In this document: positions 37,683 through 46,428 of the stretch, piece by piece
Layout: each line of letters opens with the position of its first letter
Numbering within the stretch: position 1 is the stretch's first letter
Assembly (NCBI GenBank): GCA_043805435.1
Contig: JAZDHY010000119.1
Location: 38,020-102,019 of the forward strand
Reading direction: 5' to 3'
DNA from: JAEXOD01 sp043805435
GTDB taxonomy: Bacteria > Bacteroidota > Ignavibacteria > Ignavibacteriales > Melioribacteraceae
Length of the DNA: 64,000 nucleotides
Translations under genes and position numbers: made by a program
Notes under the pieces: generated by a model
Told to the model about the DNA's origin: nothing
The model's database searches: none
What the model saw: only the letters and a program-made list of their open reading frames with translations

Positions 37683-38300
37683 ATGCTTGAACAAATTATG
37701 CAATATCTAAGTAATATGGATGTTACTTATATTTATCTTGTTTTGTTTTTCTTTTCTTTTGTCGAAAATGTTTTTCCCCCTTCACCCAGTGATATTGTTA
37801 TTATTTTGGGTTCAAGTTTAATAGCCTCAACCGGAATAGAGTTTGTTCCTATTTTGATTTCAACAAGTATATTTAGTGCACTTGGGTTTGTTTTTATGTA
37901 TTATGTGGGGCGTTTTTTTGGCGAAAAAATAATAAACAGCGGAAAGCTTAAATTTTTAGATATTACCGACCTTAATAAAACCGATTCGTGGTTTAATAAA
38001 TATGGATATTATTTAATTGTTGCCAATCGATTTTTACCCGGTACCAGATCTGTTATTAGTTTTTTTGCCGGTGTTCATAAATTAAAAATAGGGTTAACAT
38101 TTTTAGCGGCGGCAATTAGTGCTTTTTTGTGGAATTTTATTATAATTTATGTAGGTTATCTTTTGGGTAATAATATAAAATTGATTGATCGACTGCTTAC
38201 TACTTATTCCCAAATAGTCATTCTTATTACTTGTGTAATTGCTTTATTAATTGTTATCCGGTTTTATATTAAACGAAAAAAGAAAAATGAAATTATTTAA
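37683..38300 (+). CDS. DedA/VTT-domain membrane protein
   Basis: A 205-residue protein with about five membrane segments and the VTT (DedA/SNARE-associated) pattern: ENVFPPSPSDIVIILGS in the first re-entrant loop and NRFLPGTRSVISFFAGVHK in the second. Members act in polyprenyl-phosphate or phospholipid movement across the inner membrane and influence envelope stress. It sits 3 bases after ispF, itself a source of polyprenyl precursors, and overlaps lnt by 14 bases, which fits an envelope-lipid role. The precise substrate is not shown by the sequence. Confidence 0.9.
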   Translation: MLEQIMQYLSNMDVTYIYLVLFFFSFVENVFPPSPSDIVIILGSSLIASTGIEFVPILISTSIFSALGFVFMYYVGRFFGEKIINSGKLKFLDITDLNKTDSWFNKYGYYLIVANRFLPGTRSVISFFAGVHKLKIGLTFLAAAISAFLWNFIIIYVGYLLGNNIKLIDRLLTTYSQIVILITCVIALLIVIRFYIKRKKKNEII

Positions 38301-39942
38301 AAATTACAAACAAGATAAAAACAATTTACCCTCAAACAAAATTTGGTTTGGGGTTTTAAGCGGTATGCTGCTTGGTTTTTCATACCCCCCAATACCATTT
38401 CCGTTTTTTATATTTTTTGCTTTTATTCCATATTTGTTTGAGTTGGAAAAAAGGGAGTCTCTTGTTTCAATTAACAGATTGACTTATACATTTGCTTTTG
38501 TTCTTAATGTTATCACTCTTTATTGGGTTGGAAGCTGGACAAAACAAGCCGACTTTTTTTTAATGTTATCGGGCGGAATATTATTATTTTTTAATCCTAT
38601 TTTGTATTTAATACCTTCAACAATTTATTATTTAACTAAAAAGTTTTTTAATAAAAAAACTGCACTACTTCTATTCCCTGTCTTTTGGATAACTTTTGAA
38701 TACGCTTATACAATAACCGAATTTAGATTCCCTTGGTTAACGCTGGGTAATTCGCTGGCGTATTTTACATCATTTATTCAAATGGCGGATTTAATTGGTG
38801 TTTATGGATTAAGTTTATTTGTTTTATATATTAATATTGTAATATATTTTGTTGTAAAAAAGTATTTGGCTGAAAAAATTGTTGATAAAAAATCAATTAT
38901 TATTGCATCATTATTAATAATGGTGCCATTAATTTATGGATTTTACAAAATAGCTTCTTACAAAGAATCGGCAAAAACTATTAACGTGGGTTTAATTCAG
39001 CCAAATCTTAATCCTTGGGCTAAATGGGAAGCCGGCAGCACACAAACGCAGTTAAATATATATTTGGATTTATCAAAAAAGGCTATTAATAAAGGAGCCG
39101 AATATTTGTTTTTTCCTGAAACTGCATTGCCTGTATATTTATTGGATGGCCAGCATTACAGATTTGTTAATCAGTTTTACCGGTTTTGCGATTCCAACAA
39201 AGTCAGCATTATAACAGGGATGCCTCATATCTTATATTATTACGGAAAGAACAATTTCCCAAAAAATTCCAAACCGACATTAAATCCAAATGTAAATTAT
39301 ACATCTTTTAACTCTGTAATGTTATTTAAGCCGTTTGATAGAAGAATAGATTTTTATGGTAAAATAATGTTGGTTCCATTTGGCGAAAAAGTACCATTAG
39401 TTGAATATATACCATTTTTAGGAGATTTGATAAAATGGGAAGTTGGTATTTCAAGCTGGAACGTTGGTAATGATACCGTAGTGTTTAAAGTACCAAATAT
39501 AGATCCGGCCATAAAAGACACAATTAAAATTGCATCAATAATTTGTATTGAATCAATCTATCCTGATTTTACGGCTGCCTTTGTAAAAAAAGGAGCGCAA
39601 TTAATTTCGGTAGTTACTAACGATTCATGGTATGGAAATTCAAGCGGGCCTTATCAACATCAGGCAATTGGAGCTATACGGGCTGTTGAAAACAGAAGAT
39701 ATGTTATCAGGGCTGCCAATGGTGGAATAAGCTGCATAATTAACCCGCTTGGCCAAACAATTGTAAAAACAAAAATGTTTACTAAAAACTATATTACAGG
39801 TAAAGTTGGTGTATTAAATGAAATGACTTTTTATACAAAATTTCATAACTTAATTCCTGTATTTGCGGTTTTTATTACATTAATTATTATTGCTCTTTCG
39901 TTTTTGTTTATGCTAAAAAAAATATTAAAAATAAAAGATTAA
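38287..39942 (+). CDS. lnt: apolipoprotein N-acyltransferase
   Basis: A 551-residue inner-membrane enzyme that adds the third acyl chain to the N-terminal cysteine of lipoproteins. Six or more N-terminal membrane helices (about residues 12-220) precede a periplasmic nitrilase-fold domain. The catalytic triad is visible: Glu278 in FPETALP, Lys359 in GKIMLVPFGEK and Cys420 in SIICIES; a final membrane helix ends the chain. I chose the ATG at 38287, inside the end of the DedA gene, because the earlier in-frame ATG at 38251 adds only a polar stretch. It is slightly longer than E. coli Lnt (512). Confidence 0.93.
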   Translation: MKLFKNYKQDKNNLPSNKIWFGVLSGMLLGFSYPPIPFPFFIFFAFIPYLFELEKRESLVSINRLTYTFAFVLNVITLYWVGSWTKQADFFLMLSGGILLFFNPILYLIPSTIYYLTKKFFNKKTALLLFPVFWITFEYAYTITEFRFPWLTLGNSLAYFTSFIQMADLIGVYGLSLFVLYINIVIYFVVKKYLAEKIVDKKSIIIASLLIMVPLIYGFYKIASYKESAKTINVGLIQPNLNPWAKWEAGSTQTQLNIYLDLSKKAINKGAEYLFFPETALPVYLLDGQHYRFVNQFYRFCDSNKVSIITGMPHILYYYGKNNFPKNSKPTLNPNVNYTSFNSVMLFKPFDRRIDFYGKIMLVPFGEKVPLVEYIPFLGDLIKWEVGISSWNVGNDTVVFKVPNIDPAIKDTIKIASIICIESIYPDFTAAFVKKGAQLISVVTNDSWYGNSSGPYQHQAIGAIRAVENRRYVIRAANGGISCIINPLGQTIVKTKMFTKNYITGKVGVLNEMTFYTKFHNLIPVFAVFITLIIIALSFLFMLKKILKIKD

Positions 39943-39948
39943 AAAGAC

Positions 39949-41016
39949 ATGAAAATAATTGATTTACGAAGTGATACCGTTACAACCCCATCAGAAGGAA
40001 TGCGCAGGGCAATGTATGAAGCGGAAGTTGGTGATGATGTTTATAGAGAAGACCCGACTGTATTAAAGCTTGAAAGAACAGTAGCAGAAATGTTTGGCAA
40101 AGAGGCTGCTTTATTTGTACCAAGCGGAACAATGGGCAATCAAATTTGCCTTAATATTTTAACAAATCCGGGCGATGAAGTTATTTGTGAAAGTGATGCA
40201 CATATCTTTCATTATGAATCGGGAACACCTGCAAAATTAAGCGGAATACAGTTATATCCGGTTAAGGGTGAAAAAGGAGTATTATATCCGCAAGCTGCGG
40301 CCGAGTGTATTCGTCCTTTGGCGGCTTATTATATGCCAAGAACAAAAGTTATTGCTTTAGAAAACACACACAACAGAGCCGGTGGAACAATACAACCGCT
40401 GGGTAATATTAAAGAGCTGCATAATTTAGCAAAAGAACACAATTTGTATTTTCATCTGGATGGTGCAAGAATTTGGAATGCTTCTACTGCTTCAAAGATA
40501 ACCTATAAAGAATATGGCAAATATTTTGATACTATATCAACTTGCCTGTCAAAAGGGCTTGGTGCCCCTGTTGGGTCGGTAATTATGGGTACTAAAGAAC
40601 TTATTGAAAAAGCTTTTGTTGTTAGAAAGTCAATTGGCGGCGGGATGCGTCAGGTTGGTATTTTGGCAGCCGCAGGTTTATACGCCCTTACTCATAATTT
40701 ACCAATGCTTAATGAAGATCATAATAAAGCTAAGATGTTAGCCGAATATTTAGCCAAAAATAACGAATTTAGCTTAAATTATGACGATGTTCATACAAAC
40801 ATGGTAATATTTAAGGTTAATGATTTTGAAATGCAATTTTTTATTGAAGAATGTTCAAAATTGGGATTATTGCTTTCCGAAGGAAAACCGGGATTTGTAC
40901 GAGCCGTTACGCATTTGGATATTTCTTTTGAAGAAATTGAATTTGCTATTAAAATTATAAATCGTGTGTTAAATGAAAACCAAAAAAAACCTAACTGGAA
41001 AACTATATGGAAATAA
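39949..41016 (+). CDS. ltaE: low-specificity L-threonine aldolase
   Basis: A 355-residue PLP enzyme of fold type I that splits threonine or allo-threonine to glycine and acetaldehyde. Signatures are the N-terminus IDLRSDTVTTPSEGMRRAM, the turn VGDDVYREDPTV, HLDGARIWNAS and the PLP-lysine region STCLSKGLGAPVGS (about residues 195-208). Length is normal for the family. It begins 6 bases after lnt and ends inside the thioesterase gene start (10-base overlap). The gene symbol assumes the usual bacterial name; stereo-preference cannot be read from sequence. Confidence 0.93.
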   Translation: MKIIDLRSDTVTTPSEGMRRAMYEAEVGDDVYREDPTVLKLERTVAEMFGKEAALFVPSGTMGNQICLNILTNPGDEVICESDAHIFHYESGTPAKLSGIQLYPVKGEKGVLYPQAAAECIRPLAAYYMPRTKVIALENTHNRAGGTIQPLGNIKELHNLAKEHNLYFHLDGARIWNASTASKITYKEYGKYFDTISTCLSKGLGAPVGSVIMGTKELIEKAFVVRKSIGGGMRQVGILAAAGLYALTHNLPMLNEDHNKAKMLAEYLAKNNEFSLNYDDVHTNMVIFKVNDFEMQFFIEECSKLGLLLSEGKPGFVRAVTHLDISFEEIEFAIKIINRVLNENQKKPNWKTIWK

Positions 41017-41456
41017 GTAATTATAATTTTAGTATTATTGAGGTAGTTAAGTTTAGAGAAATTGACATAATGGGTGTTTGTAATAATGCGGTATACTTTA
41101 GTTATTTTGAAGACGCTAGAATTGCATATTTGCAAAATCTTAAAACAAAATATAACCTAAAAACCATACTTGAAGGCAATTCGTTTTTTATAATGGCTAA
41201 TAATAATTGTGATTATATTAAGCCTTCTTTTATGCATGATGAGCTTAATATATATACTCGAATTGAGTTCATTAAAAATTCCAGTTTTGGATTTAAACAT
41301 ATTGTGGAAAACAATAAAACAAAAGAAATTATTGCTAAAGGAAGCGGAATTTTTGTTCATATAAATAAAAATAACCACACATCAAATCCGCTGCCGGAGG
41401 AGTTTTATAAAGCTGTTAATGAGTTTGATCCTTTAGTAAAAATTATAAAAAAATAA
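41007..41456 (+). CDS. 4HBT-type acyl-CoA thioesterase
   Basis: A 149-residue single hot-dog-fold protein. The motif VVKFREIDIMGVCNNAVYFSYFEDAR (split: REID-MGVCNN-AVYFSYFEDAR, about residues 11-38) corresponds to the 4-hydroxybenzoyl-CoA thioesterase/YbgC class; the usual catalytic Asp of that motif is at the ID position, while the common MGVVHH/N appears as MGVCNN. Such enzymes hydrolyse short acyl-CoA or acyl-ACP thioesters. It overlaps the threonine aldolase gene by 10 bases and the next gene by one, so it belongs to the same transcript. Substrate is unknown. Confidence 0.85.
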   Translation: MEISNYNFSIIEVVKFREIDIMGVCNNAVYFSYFEDARIAYLQNLKTKYNLKTILEGNSFFIMANNNCDYIKPSFMHDELNIYTRIEFIKNSSFGFKHIVENNKTKEIIAKGSGIFVHINKNNHTSNPLPEEFYKAVNEFDPLVKIIKK

Positions 41457-42142
41457 TGAAAATTGTATTAGATATAGAAACAGCCGGATACGATTTTGAT
41501 TCTTTAACCGAATCGCAGCAGGAATTTATTTTAAGGTACGCTGAAAAAGAAAAGGAAGAAGAAGTAAAAATTGAAAAAAGGGAAGAGGCAATAAGGTATT
41601 TAAGTTTATATCCTTTTACCTCAAAAATAATTGCCTTAGGTTTGTTAAATATTGAAAGCGGAAAATCGAATATCCTTTATCTCGATAACCAGTCCGACGA
41701 ATACGAAAACGAAGATAAAACTGTTAAGTATAAATCCTTTAATGAAGAAGAAATTTTACAAGTATTTTGGAATTACATTAAAAAAGTTGATACAATTGTA
41801 ACTTTTAACGGTAAAAATTTCGATCTTCCGTTTATAATGCTTCGTTCTGCAATTCTTAAAGTAAAACCTATATTTAACCTGATGAATCTTAAAAAAAACA
41901 AAATTACACATGTCGATTTACAAGATGCGTTATGTTACCATAACATTATAAAAAAATTCAACTTGGATTTTTATTGTAATACTTTTGGTATTAAATCACC
42001 AAAAGATGATAAAACAAACGGAATGGAAATTAAGACCCTATATAAAGCCGGCAAAATAAAAGAAATAGCAAAATATTGCAGTCTGGATTTGCGAGCTACA
42101 TATGAACTATATAAGATTTGGAATGATTATCTGAATTTATAA
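41456..42142 (+). CDS. predicted 3'-5' exonuclease (PolB-like DEDDy)
   Basis: A 228-residue RNase H-fold exonuclease related to the proofreading domain of family B polymerases. The three exonuclease motifs are visible: VLDIET at residues 4-9, VTFNGKNFDLPFIMLR (about 115-130), and a final YCSLDLRATYELYK (about 202-215) holding the Tyr/Asp of the DEDDy type. No polymerase domain is attached. It is the last gene of the tightly packed run (TAATG overlap with the thioesterase). It probably trims DNA 3' ends in repair; the specific pathway is not known. Confidence 0.85.
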   Translation: MKIVLDIETAGYDFDSLTESQQEFILRYAEKEKEEEVKIEKREEAIRYLSLYPFTSKIIALGLLNIESGKSNILYLDNQSDEYENEDKTVKYKSFNEEEILQVFWNYIKKVDTIVTFNGKNFDLPFIMLRSAILKVKPIFNLMNLKKNKITHVDLQDALCYHNIIKKFNLDFYCNTFGIKSPKDDKTNGMEIKTLYKAGKIKEIAKYCSLDLRATYELYKIWNDYLNL

Positions 42143-42244
42143 AAATTAATTATAATATTTTTTTTTACATATAAAACATAAATTATTTTTACTAAGTAAA
42201 TAAACATTTAATTTTTATGCTAATTTAAAGAGGATGGTGTTATT

Positions 42245-43561
42245 ATGAATGAAGTAGTAGAATTATTAAAAAAGAAACCTGCCGAATTTATTCAATTTTT
42301 AAAACAAAACGGTATTAAAAAATTTTATTTTGTTACAGATGAAAAAACAAACAGACTTGTTTCATCACATGAACAATTAAAACCGATTGCCGATTTTATA
42401 TCCGATGATAAAAGAGATTACGTTAAACATGAAGGTCTGTTTTTTGAATTAACGGAAAAATATGACTCTTTGCTTGGTGCTTTTGTGCATAAAACCAACA
42501 GAGGGCAAGCCGCCGGAGGCACAAGATATTGGGATTATTTTACGCTTGAAGATTTTTTTCGCGACGGTTTACGTCTTTCGTGCGGTATGACAAGAAAAAA
42601 CGCCTTGGCCGGATTGTGGTGGGGCGGTGGTAAGGGGATAATTTTACACAACCCTAAAATTGATTTTACCGATAAAGAAGCCCGTGAATATTTATTTAAG
42701 GAATATGGACGTTTTGTTACTACACTAAACGGTTGTTATATTACAGCAGAAGATGTAGGTGCAAACACATGTGATATGGCAAATGTTTTTAGTACTACCC
42801 GTTTTTGTACATGTATTCCGCAAGAAGTTGGTGGAAGCGGTAATCCTTCGGCACCTACTGCACGCGGTGTGGTTGCCGGAATGGAAGCAGCATTAAATTT
42901 TATTGGAACCGATTTTACCGATAAAGTTATTGCAGTACAGGGAATGGGAAATGTAGGCGGCCCTGTTATAAAATATTTGTTTGAAAAAGGTGTAAAAAAA
43001 ATTATTGCAAGTGATATTAACATAAATACTATTGAAAAATTAAAAAATGAATTAATCGGTAAAGATTTTGAAACCAGAGTTACGGCAATTGGCGATAATA
43101 GTATTTTATCTGAGGAATGCGATGTTGTTGCCCCTTGTGCAACAGGTGCTATATTAAATCCCCATACAATTGCAAACTTAAAGGCTAAAATAGTCTGCGG
43201 TGCGGCAAATAATCAATTGGAAGACAGCGATAGAGACGATATACTTTTGCAAAACAGAGGGATATATTATGTGCCCGACTTTTTAACAAACCGAATGGGA
43301 ATTGTTAATTGTGCAAACGAACAATACGGTTATGTTAACAACGATCCGTTAATTGAACAGCATCTTAATAAAGAATGGGAATATTCCGTTTATCAAACCA
43401 CTTTACGTGTTTTGAATGCTTCAAAAGAAACAGGAATGGCCCCGGCTAAAAAAGCTATTGGACTGGCTGATGAAATGTCGGAAATAAATCATCCTATTTT
43501 TGGACATAGAGGAAGGTTAATTATTGATTCGCTTATAGCAAACAAGTGGTTTTTAAGTTAA
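42245..43561 (+). CDS. Glu/Leu/Phe/Val dehydrogenase
   Basis: A 438-residue NAD(P)-dependent amino acid dehydrogenase that reversibly deaminates glutamate or branched-chain amino acids. The substrate-binding region GQAAGGTRYW, the active-site lysine in WWGGGKGIIL (residue 130), AEDVGANTCDMANV and the Rossmann loop QGMGNVGGPV (about residues 233-242) are all present. The WWGGGKG and AEDVGA patterns lean toward the leucine/phenylalanine dehydrogenase branch, but length is closer to glutamate dehydrogenases, so specificity is left open. It has its own ribosome site (AGAGGATGG) about 100 bases after the previous gene and no close partner. Confidence 0.9.
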   Translation: MNEVVELLKKKPAEFIQFLKQNGIKKFYFVTDEKTNRLVSSHEQLKPIADFISDDKRDYVKHEGLFFELTEKYDSLLGAFVHKTNRGQAAGGTRYWDYFTLEDFFRDGLRLSCGMTRKNALAGLWWGGGKGIILHNPKIDFTDKEAREYLFKEYGRFVTTLNGCYITAEDVGANTCDMANVFSTTRFCTCIPQEVGGSGNPSAPTARGVVAGMEAALNFIGTDFTDKVIAVQGMGNVGGPVIKYLFEKGVKKIIASDININTIEKLKNELIGKDFETRVTAIGDNSILSEECDVVAPCATGAILNPHTIANLKAKIVCGAANNQLEDSDRDDILLQNRGIYYVPDFLTNRMGIVNCANEQYGYVNNDPLIEQHLNKEWEYSVYQTTLRVLNASKETGMAPAKKAIGLADEMSEINHPIFGHRGRLIIDSLIANKWFLS

Positions 43562-44023
43562 AGATTGATTATTATAGGCTGTTGTAAAAGTTAAAATATT
43601 GCATATAAGAACTTACCACTAACCCCCTCTTTTAAAAAAAGAGGGGGAAATATATAGCAGTATTTCTTTATTATATAATAGTTTTGTTGGTAGCTATTGT
43701 TTATGCGCCGGGGATTAGGGAATAGATAAATTTATGATTTCAGCCTTGATTTAATACTCTTATAACAGTTTCTGTTTTTGACAATAACCATTTGCCATAG
43801 AAAAATTTGATAGACAAACCAGGTTTTTTATTTTGGGAATTAAAAGCCAAAGAGTATGTGCTTTTAGTTTGCTTATTCAGTTGCGAAACAGTATTTTTGA
43901 CAATGTAGTATTAATATTTATCATTACCGACAGTTTTTGAAAAATAATAGTAATTAGCGGCAACTTATAGGATGGTTAAAAATTTCCGCTCAAAAATAAT
44001 ATATAATAAAATATGGGTTTTTA
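43562..44023. other. intergenic region with one strong hairpin
   Basis: No gene is supported in these 462 bases. A strong hairpin at 43623-43647 lies near the left end. The remainder contains no recognisable element. Confidence 0.5.
43623..43647. terminator. strong hairpin after the dehydrogenase gene
   Basis: An 11-bp perfect stem, ccccctctttt with aaaagaggggg, around loop aaa. It lies about 60 bases after the stop of the dehydrogenase. There is no T-run after the stem on the plus strand, so it could be a dispersed palindrome as well as a terminator. Confidence 0.45.
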
Positions 44024-45070
44024 ATGTTAAAACAAATTATTGTAATAATGCTCTTTTTTTTTATTACAGAGTGCATATATTCCCAAGTGGAACAAGATAG
44101 CAGTCAAATTTATTCAATAGATACAACCCAATTAAAACCAGACAATTTACCATATAGTGGAAACATTAAACAGGAACAACTTAATTTGGAAGATGAACTG
44201 CAAAGTCGTATCTTTTTCCATTCCACAATGGGTTTTTTTGAAAGATTGACTGTTGGTATGGGTGCTAATCTTAATAAACAAAACTCGTTATTAATTAAAT
44301 ATACAACTGTTTATGACGGGCATAGCGGTTGTTTGGCATTAGGTTTACGCTATTCTTATTTGTTTGATAGTAAAATTTTTATAAATACTTTTTCGCTGGA
44401 GTATGGTGTGTTATTGGAGAAGAGGAATTCAAAGTACGATGGTTTTTTTCAAGGCAGCTTGTACCAATTTAATTTGGGTAGAAAAACAGAATTGAGCAGT
44501 ACGATGTCGTTATTAATAGAGGCGGGATTATTGGCAGTAAAAAGAAACGATGAAGAAATTTTATTTAATCCTAATATTAAAATTGGGGCAAATTATAATT
44601 TTTCAATAAATACTTTTTCAAGACCGGAAGATGTTAATTTGCAAAGCAGAATATTTACTCAATTAACAATCGGGTTATGCGACTTCCTTTCTTTAGGCAC
44701 CGGATATTATTTTGATGTACAAAATTCTTTAATGATTAAATATCAATCCGTAAGCGCAAGTAAGGGTATTTTACCAAATGCTGAAAATGCAATTAGCTTA
44801 AAATATACGTATTCGTTTGATTCAAAAATATTTATAAAAAATGTTTCACTTACAACAATAGGTATATTCCGGCATAAAGGACAAGAGTGGGAGATTCCAA
44901 ATACTACATTTTTTCAAGGATATGGTGCAGCAATAACAACCGGAACAAAGAAAAAACTTGATTCGGGGTTTTCATTTGTTTTTGATGCCGGGATAATGGG
45001 AACACAAATTATAAATGGAGAATTTAATATTTGGCCGGTGTTGGCAATTGGAGTAAATTTTAATTTTTAG
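44024..45070 (+). CDS. outer-membrane-type beta protein built from two tandem copies
   Basis: A 348-residue protein with a signal peptide (MLKQIIVIMLFFFITECIYS) and alternating polar/hydrophobic strands ending in NFNF, as in outer-membrane barrels. It is an internal duplication. LQSRIFFHSTMGFFERLTVG (about residue 64) recurs as LQSRIFTQLTIGLCDFLSLG (about 205). RYSYLFDSKIFIN matches KYTYSFDSKIFIK, and each half ends with an FFQG segment and a beta hairpin finishing in NYNF or NFNF. The halves are about 140 residues each. No family is recognised. It stands alone, with palindromic sequence before it and a CRP/FNR-type site after it. Confidence 0.7.
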   Translation: MLKQIIVIMLFFFITECIYSQVEQDSSQIYSIDTTQLKPDNLPYSGNIKQEQLNLEDELQSRIFFHSTMGFFERLTVGMGANLNKQNSLLIKYTTVYDGHSGCLALGLRYSYLFDSKIFINTFSLEYGVLLEKRNSKYDGFFQGSLYQFNLGRKTELSSTMSLLIEAGLLAVKRNDEEILFNPNIKIGANYNFSINTFSRPEDVNLQSRIFTQLTIGLCDFLSLGTGYYFDVQNSLMIKYQSVSASKGILPNAENAISLKYTYSFDSKIFIKNVSLTTIGIFRHKGQEWEIPNTTFFQGYGAAITTGTKKKLDSGFSFVFDAGIMGTQIINGEFNIWPVLAIGVNFNF

Positions 45071-45187
45071 TAGATATTAAAGATTATGTAACAGACGTGT
45101 GTTTAATTAAAAAACAGGCATTTGGGTTAAATAAACTGTTAACTTAAACAGAACTTAAATAACAAAAAATATGTTTTAAAATTTAAG

Positions 45188-45203
45188 TGTGATATAGATC
45201 ATA
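45188..45203. promoter_or_regulatory. CRP/FNR-family operator, TGTGA-N6-TCATA
   Basis: tgtgatatagatcata matches the CRP consensus with one difference in the right half-site. It is centred about 86 bases before the ATG of the gene at 45282. A weak -7-like TATTTTG at 45247-45253 lies about 58 bases further on, nearly the same arrangement as at 31921. Confidence 0.5.
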
Positions 45204-45281
45204 TTATTTAAAAAATCAATTTTGCCCCACTTGCTAATTGAAAGAATATTTTGTAAACTTACATAAAAATAAAAGTAAATA

Positions 45282-45782
45282 ATGAAAATTAGTTCCATAA
45301 GCCCGGTCTCTGCGTATGTGCAGGTTCCAATTAATGCCGTTAATTTTGAGGATGGTATTGGTTTAGGGCAAATTCCGCTTGCTACTGCAGAAACAGCCGA
45401 TAAAAATAGTGAAGCAATTAACGCAGTAAGTGGAACTTCTAACGAATTATTAACTGAAATTACTAAGCAATACTCTTATAAATCTCCTATTGCACGTCTT
45501 AAAGATAGCAGCAATAATACAGAAAAGACGAAGACCGGTAATAGCTTAAAAGTTGGAAAGACAAATGATTCGGAATTAAACAAGGAAGAACTGGGTTATT
45601 CTGTTGAGGAAGTAAAAAATACAAAATATAATAGTGGTTTTGTTATCACAATGCCATCCGAACATTTAAGCAAAATGTCTTCCAACAGCAATACTACAAA
45701 TGATATAAGTTACAATCTCAAATCTCTTTTTAATCCATCTTTACGCAATATGGTAGGCCGACTGGTTAATTTGATGTTATAA
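45282..45782 (+). CDS. hypothetical protein behind a CRP/FNR-like site
   Basis: A 166-residue polar protein, rich in Ser, Thr, Asn and Lys, with no signal peptide. Only the N-terminus (ISSISPVSAYVQVPINAVN) and the last 25 residues (LKSLFNPSLRNMVGRLVNLML) look ordered; the middle is probably flexible. It converges with a minus-strand gene that begins two bases after its stop. No family is recognised. The candidate regulatory site upstream suggests expression under a CRP/FNR-family regulator. Confidence 0.55.
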   Translation: MKISSISPVSAYVQVPINAVNFEDGIGLGQIPLATAETADKNSEAINAVSGTSNELLTEITKQYSYKSPIARLKDSSNNTEKTKTGNSLKVGKTNDSELNKEELGYSVEEVKNTKYNSGFVITMPSEHLSKMSSNSNTTNDISYNLKSLFNPSLRNMVGRLVNLML

Positions 45783-45784
45783 CC

Positions 45785-46174
45785 TTAAACTTTACTATTG
45801 TAATAATTATCTTTTTTCCACAATTTAGCACCTTTAAGTCTTTCATCCCCAATTTGATTAACTATGTAATGTTTTTCCGGTTTACCGTTAACCTCAAGTA
45901 TTTCGTAACCAACAATACCTTTTTTTAATAATGTTGAAAGCATTTTTAAAAACTCTTCTTTTTCGGCCGGATTTAACTCGTTTGTATCTAACCTGTCAGC
46001 TTTACCAAGGTTTAAAAAATCATCAATTTTTTTAAATGCTTTTGAGGATGCGGATATATCAATAGAGTCCGATTTTTTATCGACAGCATTTGTGTCTTTC
46101 GATTTTGCAGGTTCGTTTTTAATATAAGCTTTAAACGAATTTACAGTATTATTTGAAAATTCAATTGTTTGCAT
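45785..46174 (-). CDS. small hypothetical protein, FlgM-like motif only
   Basis: The ATG at 46174 (preceded by AAGTGGAA on the minus strand) gives 129 residues. The first half is polar; a short DSIDISASSKAFKKIDDFL (about residues 37-55) recalls the Asp-Ser-(x)-(x)-(x)-Ser-x-x-Ala linker seen in FlgM and other small regulators, but this is only a loose likeness. The C-terminal 70 residues are a compact helix-strand domain (EFLKMLSTLLKKGIVGYEIL and later HYIVNQIGDERL). It converges with the gene ending at 45782. No flagellar gene is near. Function unknown. Confidence 0.55.
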   Translation of the reverse strand: MQTIEFSNNTVNSFKAYIKNEPAKSKDTNAVDKKSDSIDISASSKAFKKIDDFLNLGKADRLDTNELNPAEKEEFLKMLSTLLKKGIVGYEILEVNGKPEKHYIVNQIGDERLKGAKLWKKDNYYNSKV

Positions 46175-46428
46175 AAAAATTCCACTTCTTGCTGTATTAT
46201 CGGTAAAAAACTTAAAATGTTTAGGGTTAGAGATAAAAAATATATTGTAATGCAAAATACCATTATAAAATGTAATTACACTTTTTATAAATACTTTTTA
46301 AAATTAGTTTTTATGTGTACAAACCGGAGCGGTTTATCAGTTTTTTCAAAAAAACAGATGGTTAGAAATTATACTGCCATGTTGTTTCTATTTGCCATTT
46401 AATAAATGGATAAATGTTATAACAAAAA

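Noticed and set aside
43650..44020. Insertion-sequence remnant before the duplicated beta protein
   Set aside because: No terminal inverted repeats, target duplication or transposase motif could be seen in any frame.
46321..46335. Hairpin aaaccg-gag-cggttt as a terminator
   Set aside because: It is followed by T residues only on the plus strand, where no plus-strand gene ends; perhaps a single REP-like palindrome.
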